Source: an uncultured Bacteroides sp. (lineage in GTDB: Bacteria > Bacteroidota > Bacteroidia > Bacteroidales > Bacteroidaceae). Taken from it: DNA of 64,000 bases. The DNA lies in contig CAMQVH010000001.1 of NCBI GenBank assembly GCA_947038155.1, forward strand, positions 62,001 to 126,000, written 5' to 3'. Position numbers and translations under genes: made by a program. The notes beneath the pieces are model-generated. The model was not told the DNA's origin. It worked only from the letters and a program-made list of their open reading frames with translations, and searched no databases. Of this stretch, positions 58,022 through 64,000 are shown piece by piece (within the stretch, counting starts at the first letter, position 1; every line of letters starts with the position of its first letter).

Positions 58022-59206
58022 TCACTTTTCATTGAAAGACAAATAAGTTTCAATGTCTTTGTCACCACGTCCCGATACGGTCAGTACAACCACATCTTCC
58101 GGTTTGAACTTCAATTTCTTCAGCGCACCCAGTGCGTGGGCAGATTCCAGTGCGGGAATGATTCCTTCAAGTTTGGTCAGTTCATAAGCGGCATGGATTG
58201 CTTCGTCATCATTGACAGCCAGTACGGTAGCCCGTCTTTGAGCGGCGAGATTGGCGTGTATCGGTCCGATTCCCGGATAGTCCAGTCCGGCGGAGATAGA
58301 GTAGGGTTCTTCGATCTGTCCGTCTTCGTTCTGGATAACGTAAGTACGTGCTCCATGAATAATGCCCATTTTCCCAAGCTGTATAGTGGCGGCGGTCATT
58401 CCGGTTTCTATTCCTTTTCCTCCTGCTTCTGCCAGAATGATGCCTACTCGTTCGTCATTGATATAATGATAAATCGTTCCCGCGGCATTGCTTCCTCCAC
58501 CTACGCAGGCTATCAGATAATCAGGGTGATCACGTCCTTCTTTCTCCATAAGTTGTTTTTTGATTTCTTCGCTGATTACAGATTGCAGGCGTGCCACCAT
58601 GTCGGGATAAGGGTGGGGACCTACTGTAGAGCCGATGATATAATAAGTGTCAGCAGGATGACAGCACCAGTCGCGGATTGCTTCGTTGGTCGCATCTTTC
58701 AGTGTCATGTTGCCGGAAGTGACCGGGATTACGGTAGCTCCCAGCATCTTCATTTTTTCGACATTGATGTGCTGGCGCTCAACGTCCGTTTTACCCATAT
58801 AGACAATACATTCCATATCCATCAAAGCACATACGGTAGCTGTTGCAACGCCGTGTTGTCCGGCTCCGGTTTCGGCGATGATGCGTTTCTTGCCCATGCG
58901 GCGTGCCAGCAGAATCTGTCCGATAGTATTATTGATTTTGTGGGCACCTGTATGGTTCAGGTCTTCCCGTTTCAGATACATTTTGCAACCATACTTTTCT
59001 GAAAGTCTGCGGGCGAGATAGAGTGGGGAAGGGCGGCCTACGTAGTCACGCAGCAACTGGTCAAATTCCTTTTTGAAATCTTCGCTTTCGAGCACTTCGA
59101 GGTACGTATTCTTCAGTTCCTCTACACATTTGTGGAGAATTTCCGGAACATAAGCGCCGCCGAACTCTCCGTAATAACCATCCTGATCAACTAAAAAACT
59201 TTTCAT
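58022..59206 (-). CDS. trpB: Tryptophan synthase beta chain
   Basis: 394 residues, fold type II PLP enzyme. The PLP Lys is in [28 protein letters not shown] (about residue 86) and the phosphate-binding glycine loop is [10 protein letters not shown] (about 231-240). [14 protein letters not shown] and [13 protein letters not shown] confirm the TrpB1 type. It joins indole and serine to Trp. It is the first structural gene of the operon, which is an uncommon order relative to E. coli but usual in Bacteroides; the attenuator at 59260-59406 lies directly upstream. Confidence 0.96.
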   Translation of the reverse strand: MKSFLVDQDGYYGEFGGAYVPEILHKCVEELKNTYLEVLESEDFKKEFDQLLRDYVGRPSPLYLARRLSEKYGCKMYLKREDLNHTGAHKINNTIGQILLARRMGKKRIIAETGAGQHGVATATVCALMDMECIVYMGKTDVERQHINVEKMKMLGATVIPVTSGNMTLKDATNEAIRDWCCHPADTYYIIGSTVGPHPYPDMVARLQSVISEEIKKQLMEKEGRDHPDYLIACVGGGSNAAGTIYHYINDERVGIILAEAGGKGIETGMTAATIQLGKMGIIHGARTYVIQNEDGQIEEPYSISAGLDYPGIGPIHANLAAQRRATVLAVNDDEAIHAAYELTKLEGIIPALESAHALGALKKLKFKPEDVVVLTVSGRGDKDIETYLSFNEK

Positions 59207-59259
59207 AATCCTATTTTTATTTATTATTATTTATTCGATTTTCAAAAACGGGCAAATAA

Positions 59260-59294
59260 AAAGAGCCCTGTCGCAGGTTGCGACAGGGCTCTTT
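59260..59294 (-). terminator. trp attenuator terminator
   Basis: A perfect 16-bp stem AAAGAGCCCTGTCGCA/TGCGACAGGGCTCTTT with a 3-nt loop; on the minus strand TTTATTTG follows. It lies 50 nt after the leader peptide stop and about 54 nt before trpB. Confidence 0.9.
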
Positions 59295-59343
59295 CAAATT
59301 TGTTATATCTTTAATGAGGTATATACATACGAGCACTGCTCCC

Positions 59344-59406
59344 TTACGACTGTCGGAGTTGTAACGGGCGCCACCACCAATATGTATTTACTAACATTGT
59401 TCTCAT
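59344..59406 (-). CDS. trpL: trp leader peptide with three consecutive Trp codons
   Basis: A 20-codon reading frame on the minus strand from ATG at 59406 to TAA at 59344. The core reads TYWWWRPLQL, three TGG codons in a row directly after Tyr. It lies between the trp promoter and the strong terminator at 59260-59294, the arrangement of ribosome-mediated attenuation: low charged tRNA-Trp stalls the ribosome on the Trp codons and an alternative fold prevents terminator formation. A second in-frame ATG is at codon 4. Not listed by ordinary gene finders because of its size. Confidence 0.85.
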   Translation of the reverse strand: MRTMLVNTYWWWRPLQLRQS

Positions 59407-59429
59407 TGTCTTTTGTTATTTATCGGGGG

Positions 59430-59460
59430 CAAATATAGACACTTTGTTTGAAACAACAAA
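59430..59460 (-). promoter_or_regulatory. trp operon promoter
   Basis: On the minus strand: TTTG (plus 59457-59460), 19-nt spacer, TATATTTG (plus 59430-59437). Transcription starts about 20 nt before the leader peptide ATG. Confidence 0.85.
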
Positions 59461-59564
59461 CAAAATCTTACTTTTTTTCTTTTTCCCCTTCATTTTTCTG
59501 ATATAGAACAATTTTCTGCCTGATCTGTTCTTATAAATATTGAATATTTAAACGAAAAACAATT

Positions 59565-59705
59565 ATGAAACAGAGAAAAGTCTTAGTAGGTATCGCTATT
59601 ACCATTTTTATTATATTATTGCTTTATTGGTTATTGGTAGCTGAAGATATGAAACCTTGGCTGTCCGCTATGGTTCCTTCGGCCTTGCAACAATTCATTG
59701 CTTGA
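59565..59705 (+). CDS. 46-residue single-TM peptide
   Basis: ATG at 59565 to TGA at 59705. The product starts MKQRKVLVGIAITIFIILLL with a basic N-terminus and one hydrophobic helix (about 6-25), then AEDMKPWLSAM and a short amphipathic end. Too short for standard gene calling. Upstream 59520-59564 is A-rich as expected for a Bacteroides ribosome entry region. No family recognised; possibly a small membrane protein. It lies between the trp operon promoter region (divergent) and the Fe-ADH gene. Confidence 0.5.
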   Translation: MKQRKVLVGIAITIFIILLLYWLLVAEDMKPWLSAMVPSALQQFIA

Positions 59706-59731
59706 TTCCGACAGGTTTCAGATAATTGGCG

Positions 59732-59739
59732 TATATTTG
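59732..59739 (+). promoter_or_regulatory. -7 element of the Fe-ADH gene
   Basis: TATATTTG, about 43 nt before the ATG at 59783. Confidence 0.6.
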
Positions 59740-59782
59740 CAAGGTTAGTCACTAATAACCAAAATAACAACAATAGACAGAT

Positions 59783-60928
59783 ATGGAAAATTTTATCTTT
59801 CAGAATCCCGTAAAGCTGATTATGGGGCATGGAATGATTGCCCGGCTGAGCAAAGAAATACCATCCGACAAACGTATTATGATAACTTTTGGCGGAGGCA
59901 GCGTGAAAAAGAATGGCGTGTATGATCAGGTAAAAGAAGCGCTTAAAGACCATTTTACGATAGAGTTTTGGGGCATTGAGCCTAATCCGGCCATTGAAAC
60001 GCTTCGCAAGGCGATTGCTTTGGGCAAGGAACAGAAAGTCGATTATCTATTGGCTGTAGGCGGTGGTTCTGTGATTGATGGTACGAAATTGATTTCTGCG
60101 GGTTTGTTATATGACGGTGATGCATGGGATTTGGTACTTGCCGGACGTCCGGTTACCAAGACTGTTCCGCTTTCTACCGTATTGACGCTTCCTGCCACTG
60201 GGTCGGAAATGAATAACGGAGCTGTCATCTCCCGTCACGAAACCAAGGAAAAATATCCTTTTTATTCCAATTTCCCATTGTTCTCTATTCTCGATCCGGA
60301 AGTAACCTTTACTCTACCTCCTCTTCAGGTGGCGTGCGGATTGGCGGATACATTCGTTCATGTGATGGAGCAATACATGACAGTTGCCGGACAAAGCCGT
60401 GTGATGGACCGTTGGGCGGAAGGTATCCTGCAAACTCTGGTAGAAATAGCTCCAAAGATTCGTGAGAACCAGCATGATTATCAGCTTATGGCAGATTTCA
60501 TGCTTTCTGCAACAATGGCATTGAATGGCTTTATTGCAATGGGAGTATCTCAGGACTGGGCGACTCACATGATCGGTCATGAAATCACTGCATTGCATGG
60601 ACTGACACATGGGCATACGCTGGTGATTATTCTCCCGGCAACTTTACGTATCCTTCGGGAAGCGAAAGGAGACAAGTTGGTGCAATACGGTGAAAGAGTA
60701 TGGGGAATTACTTCCGGAACGAAAGAAGAACGCATTGATGAAGCAATTGATTGTACTGAAGAGTTTTTCCGTTCATTGGGCTTGACTACCCGTCTGCATG
60801 AAGAAAATATCGGTGAAGAAACCGTTTTGGAAATTGAACGCCGATTTAACGAGCGTGGTGCCAAGTATGGAGAAAATGAGAACGTGACAGGAGCCGTTGC
60901 CCGTAAAATATTGGAGGCTGCTCTCTGA
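59783..60928 (+). CDS. Iron-containing alcohol dehydrogenase (YqhD/BDH type)
   Basis: 381 residues. The N-terminal NAD(P)-binding part has YDQVKEAL and LLAVGGGSVIDGTKLISAG (GGGS motif about 93-96), and the C-terminal helical domain carries the metal ligands in GLADTFVHVMEQYMT (Asp and His, about 193-199) and HMIGHEITALHGLTHGHTL (about 263-281). The sequence resembles the butanol dehydrogenase/YqhD group that reduces aldehydes with NADPH. It is monocistronic. Confidence 0.93.
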   Translation: MENFIFQNPVKLIMGHGMIARLSKEIPSDKRIMITFGGGSVKKNGVYDQVKEALKDHFTIEFWGIEPNPAIETLRKAIALGKEQKVDYLLAVGGGSVIDGTKLISAGLLYDGDAWDLVLAGRPVTKTVPLSTVLTLPATGSEMNNGAVISRHETKEKYPFYSNFPLFSILDPEVTFTLPPLQVACGLADTFVHVMEQYMTVAGQSRVMDRWAEGILQTLVEIAPKIRENQHDYQLMADFMLSATMALNGFIAMGVSQDWATHMIGHEITALHGLTHGHTLVIILPATLRILREAKGDKLVQYGERVWGITSGTKEERIDEAIDCTEEFFRSLGLTTRLHEENIGEETVLEIERRFNERGAKYGENENVTGAVARKILEAAL

Positions 60929-60980
60929 TCGCTTCTTTTGACACTGTTTTGAACTAAATGATAGTCGGTTCTATCTTCAA

Positions 60981-61125
60981 TTCTCCTCCTTCGGGAAGGA
61001 GGAGTACCCGTAGGGGGAGGTGGTAGGTGAATACATAATCCTGTCATTTACAAAGAAATAGGTATAAACATTGTTTTTCCTACCACCTCGGTCTTCGACC
61101 ACTCCTCCTTCCCGAAGGAGGAGAA
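60981..61125. mobile_element. MITE-like palindromic element (145 bp)
   Basis: The ends are perfect 25-bp inverted repeats (60981-61005 and 61101-61125), each of which is itself a palindrome around CTCCTCCTTCGG. Inner arms GGTGGTAGG (61019-61027) and CCTACCACC (61079-61087) add a second stem. The middle is A+T-rich and codes for nothing. It lies between the convergent Fe-ADH and histidine kinase genes and is probably a non-autonomous element or REP-type repeat; it may also end both transcripts. Confidence 0.7.
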
Positions 61126-61219
61126 TGAAGTTACTATTGTGTACTACTGTTTAGTTCATTCCTAAACAGAAAGGAGTAAAACAGTACAAGCATGAATTAG
61201 TGTGTACAGCCATTTACAG

Positions 61220-62842
61220 TTAATTATTTGATTTTTGGGTTATCGGAAGTCTGAACCAAAAGCACGAACCTTCTCCTTCTTTAGAATCTGCTCCGATAGT
61301 GCCGCCTAAGCGCTCTACGATCACCCGGCAGATAGCCAGACCAAGTCCCGTACCTTTTGCGAATGTATTCAACTTGACGAAACGTTCGAATACCTCGTTT
61401 ATTTTATCCGCCGGAATCCCGATTCCCGTGTCTTTTACATAGAAGTAGATTTCATCTTTTGCTTCGTCAATCCGGTATCCTATTTGAATGGAACCTTTCG
61501 GAGTGAACTTCATCGCATTGTTTGTGAAGTTGATGATTACTTGCGAAAGACGTACGCGGTCTGTGTTGAGAATACATTCTTCCGCTTTCTCCATGAATGT
61601 GATCGCCACGTCGGGGGAAGTGTTTTTCTCCTGCATTTGCCTGCAAATGCCCTCCATCAGATCATTGATATCGGTAGGGGCAAGGGTAAACTCCATCGTA
61701 CCGGCTTCGATTTTGGAAAGATCGAGAATATCATCTATCAATTGCAGTAATAATTCATTGTTACTGGACACTATCTTCATGTATTCCTGTTTCTCTTCCT
61801 CTTCACCCGTTTGGCAAATCATGTCAGAGAATCCAATAATCGCATTCAATGGAGTACGTATCTCATGACTCATGTTGGCAAGAAAAGCTGATTTCAGACG
61901 GTTTGATTCTTCTGCTTTTTCTTTTGCTTCCTGTAGCATCTGGTCCATTTTTACCTTTTCGGTGATGTCTTCGAAGCGCAACAGACCACCGATGATTTCC
62001 GTTCCTTCATTATCATAAACCGGAGTAGCTGTCACCTCAAAGTCTACCTGATCTATCCGGATGGTATGGCGTATGATTTTTCCTTGTTCAATCGCTTTCT
62101 GAAAGGCGCATTGTCCGCATGGAGTATCCCGGAGTGCACTTGTTTTGTAACAGATTTGTCCCGGTGTATAATGCCTTCCTTTCACGAGGCTGGCAATTTG
62201 CGTTGTTTCTTCCCATTGTACCAGATAGTTTTTGTCGATATAAATGAGCCCGAAGTTGACGCTCTTCAAGGCTAACTTTTGTTTGTTCAGCGCTTTTTCC
62301 AGTTCTTCTTTGGCGGCGATCAGTTCCCGTTCGTAGGTCTTTAGCCGGGTGATGTCCCATCGGGTCACTAACAGCCATTTTTTCTTTTCCTTCCATTTGA
62401 TAATCGATTTTACGGCAATCGTATCATGTACTATTCCGTCTACTGTGCTGTAGCTTTCTTCTGCACGGTATACCTTGCCTGCCTGTACAAGTGATTCATC
62501 TACATCCCGGTATTTTCTGCCCCGTTCTTCTCCATAGATTTCGTAGTCTGTGCATCCTACTGCTTCTTCCCGCTTAATGCCGGATTGCAGTTCGGATTCT
62601 TTGTTCCAGTAATAGTATCGGAAACTATCCTGAATATCTTTTACCATAATAGGGAAAGGGAGATTATCGAGTATATCGAATAAAGAATGATAGTAATCCT
62701 GTTCTTTTCCTATATTCTTTTTAAGTTGTCGTAATCTGTAAAATAAAAAACAGATGATCAGGAGTAAAAAGCCTATTAGTAAATAATAATAACTCCAATG
62801 CTGGTCTGTAATCCATATAACGGATAGTATATTGTTTGCCAT
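61220..62842 (-). CDS. PAS-containing membrane sensor histidine kinase
   Basis: 540 residues: one N-terminal TM (about 18-37), a first PAS domain (about 50-170, [27 protein letters not shown]), a coiled coil, a second PAS (about 190-300, [21 protein letters not shown]) with the Cys motif [15 protein letters not shown], then HisKA with the phospho-acceptor in [18 protein letters not shown] (about 325-342) and HATPase_c with [19 protein letters not shown] and GTGLGLAI. No receiver domain and no adjacent response regulator gene. The Cys pattern in PAS 2 suggests redox, heme or metal sensing. Promoter candidate TATATTTA on the minus strand (plus 62869-62876). Confidence 0.9.
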   Translation of the reverse strand: MANNILSVIWITDQHWSYYYLLIGFLLLIICFLFYRLRQLKKNIGKEQDYYHSLFDILDNLPFPIMVKDIQDSFRYYYWNKESELQSGIKREEAVGCTDYEIYGEERGRKYRDVDESLVQAGKVYRAEESYSTVDGIVHDTIAVKSIIKWKEKKKWLLVTRWDITRLKTYERELIAAKEELEKALNKQKLALKSVNFGLIYIDKNYLVQWEETTQIASLVKGRHYTPGQICYKTSALRDTPCGQCAFQKAIEQGKIIRHTIRIDQVDFEVTATPVYDNEGTEIIGGLLRFEDITEKVKMDQMLQEAKEKAEESNRLKSAFLANMSHEIRTPLNAIIGFSDMICQTGEEEEKQEYMKIVSSNNELLLQLIDDILDLSKIEAGTMEFTLAPTDINDLMEGICRQMQEKNTSPDVAITFMEKAEECILNTDRVRLSQVIINFTNNAMKFTPKGSIQIGYRIDEAKDEIYFYVKDTGIGIPADKINEVFERFVKLNTFAKGTGLGLAICRVIVERLGGTIGADSKEGEGSCFWFRLPITQKSNN

Positions 62843-63187
62843 AATTTATGTTTGTACTAAATCTGTGGTAAATATATGCATTTTTTGTAATTCACAAAGG
62901 GAATTTCTGAAATATATTGTTTATCAGCCTTATAAAACTCTTCTGAAAAGAATACCTTTACTGATTAGTAGAACTTTGGTGCCTTCTATTTCCGGTTTGG
63001 TTTTAAAATGTTTTTAATGGAACACATTTTCGTAAAGAGTAAGAATGTATTAAAATATTAAATGATGTCCCGTGAACCAAAAACAATTCTAATTTGTTTT
63101 TATAACGGCAAAGTATTTTTTAATTTTGCTCCTCCAAAATAAATCTTTGATACATTCAGGATAAAACAATCATTTTATTTTTTGCTT
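62843..63187. other. 345-bp A+T-rich spacer between divergent genes
   Basis: No convincing ORF. It holds the kinase promoter candidate at 62869-62876 and, for the permease, TAATTTTG at 63121-63128 with TTTT 20 nt upstream. The rest shows no structure I could support. Confidence 0.5.
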
Positions 63188-64000
63188 ATGTTGATAACCA
63201 TTATCATTCTCGTTCTTTCGGCTATCTTTTTTGTAAACGGTAAGATACGCTCGGATCTTGTGGCACTATGTGCATTGGTAGCTTTGCTTATCTTTCAGAT
63301 ATTAACACCCGACGAAGCCCTTTCCGGTTTCTCCAATTCGGTAGTTATTATGATGATCGGACTGTTTGTGGTAGGCGGAGCTATTTTTCAGACAGGACTG
63401 GCAAAAATGATTAGCTCGCGTATTCTTAAACTTGCTGGAAACAGTGAAATTCGCCTGTTCTTGCTTGTTATGTTGGTAACTTCCGCTATCGGTGCGTTTG
63501 TCAGTAATACCGGGACGGTGGCATTGATGCTTCCCATTGTGGTCAGTCTGGCGATGAGCGCCAAAATGAATCCGAGTCGGTTGCTGATGCCGTTGGCCTT
63601 TGCCAGTAGTATGGGAGGTATGATGACGTTGATCGGTACACCGCCCAACCTTGTCATACAAAACACATTGACTTCCGCAGGCTTCGAACCGCTTTCTTTT
63701 TTTACTTTCCTGCCTGTAGGTCTGGTAAGTGTGGCTGTCGGTACGCTGGTTCTGATGCCGCTTAGTAAATGGTTTCTTTCTAAAAAAGGGCAGAAAGATG
63801 ATAACAGCCGTTCGGGTAAGTCACTGAAACAGTTGGTGAATGAATATGGTCTTTCCAGTAATCTGTTCCGTATGCAGGTGATCAAAGACTCCCGCCTTTT
63901 GGGAAAGACCATTCTTGATTTGGATATTCGTCGTAAATATGGACTTAATATTATGGAAGTTCGTCGTGGAGATGCTTCACAGCACCGTTTTCTGAAGACT
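63188..64000 (+). CDS. SLC13/ArsB-type (DASS) permease, N-terminal part
   Basis: ATG at 63188; the frame is open to the right edge (271 codons visible). The first about 190 residues hold six TM helices with FSNSVVIMMIGLFVVGGAIFQTGLA, SNTGTVALMLPIVVSLAM and SSMGGMMTLIGTPPNLVIQNTL, the NT-P and TPPN-like signatures of the ion transporter superfamily (DASS/CitMHS). After that a soluble RCK_C/TrkA-C domain begins (FRMQVIKDSRLLGKTILDLDIRRKYGLNIMEVRRG). Together this matches SLC13-family permeases with central TrkA_C domains; substrate likely a dicarboxylate or inorganic anion. Confidence 0.88.
   Translation, partial: MLITIIILVLSAIFFVNGKIRSDLVALCALVALLIFQILTPDEALSGFSNSVVIMMIGLFVVGGAIFQTGLAKMISSRILKLAGNSEIRLFLLVMLVTSAIGAFVSNTGTVALMLPIVVSLAMSAKMNPSRLLMPLAFASSMGGMMTLIGTPPNLVIQNTLTSAGFEPLSFFTFLPVGLVSVAVGTLVLMPLSKWFLSKKGQKDDNSRSGKSLKQLVNEYGLSSNLFRMQVIKDSRLLGKTILDLDIRRKYGLNIMEVRRGDASQHRFLKT

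Noticed and set aside
58136..59002. 288-codon plus-strand ORF opposite trpB
   Set aside because: Antisense shadow of the conserved trpB gene with no recognisable domain.
1..64000. CRISPR arrays, tRNA and rRNA genes
   Set aside because: No regularly spaced direct repeats of CRISPR type and no cloverleaf or rRNA-like stretch noticed in the intergenic regions; a tRNAscan or Infernal run would be needed to exclude them fully.

Overview
The window reads as chromosome of a gut Bacteroides, most likely of the B. thetaiotaomicron/ovatus group. Promoters follow the Bacteroidetes form (-33 TTTG-like, about 19-20 nt, -7 TAnnTTTG), ribosome-binding regions are A-rich without a clear Shine-Dalgarno, and the gene set is typical: TonB receptors with carboxypeptidase-regulatory-like N-termini, GH20 lipoprotein, LruC-domain lipoprotein, choloylglycine hydrolase, CreD. 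The species is inference; no rRNA or tRNA gene was seen.

Layout. 1-9.1 kb: the start of a DPP IV-like peptidase, an MBL hydrolase, a bile-salt-hydrolase-family enzyme, GNAT plus a Cys-tailed ECF sigma factor, a DinB-fold protein, a macro-domain protein, a DUF2089 regulator with a YIP1-like membrane protein, and a regulator/CreD operon. 9.2-16.5 kb: a MarR-controlled tripartite efflux operon (MarR, TolC, EmrA-like, EmrB-like) and an MG2-type envelope protein. 16.5-21.1 kb: a uronate catabolic locus (UxaA-family dehydratase, LacI regulator, KDG kinase, KDPG aldolase) with two matching operator candidates. 21.1-30.1 kb: a tail-anchored small protein, CDF metal exporter, YidE-type transporter, and two tandem cassettes of a His-rich membrane protein plus TonB receptor; the second receptor has an in-frame amber codon. 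30-39.1 kb: YdeI-like protein, GH20 hexosaminidase, a decayed TetR/ABC locus, a radical SAM/lipoprotein pair, small membrane proteins, and one ORF bracketed by 50-bp attC-like repeats. 39.8-44.7 kb: flavodoxin, DUF2023 and DoxD/DoxA operon, a standalone AICAR transformylase domain, and an RIC-like hemerythrin protein with a LuxR-type regulator. 44.7-51.1 kb: convergent non-coding RNA candidates, then an exopolysaccharide-type cluster (response regulator, initiating sugar transferase, degenerate GT2-like protein, hexapeptide acyltransferase) next to a large LruC-domain lipoprotein. 51.3-64 kb: asparaginase, the complete trpBEGDCFA operon with a Trp-codon attenuator, a 46-codon membrane peptide, Fe-ADH, a MITE-like palindromic element, a hybrid PAS histidine kinase, and the start of an SLC13-type permease.

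The most notable non-obvious signals are: a promoter-plus-leader repeat at 35.2 and 45.2 kb that looks like a paralogous sRNA family; a separate ~260-nt A-rich RNA candidate facing one copy; the trp leader with three consecutive Trp codons; the attC-like repeats around a single unknown ORF; a receiver-like domain fused to the initiating sugar transferase beside a CheY-type regulator; the rSAM/lipoprotein pair; and two loci broken by TAG at probable Gln codons.
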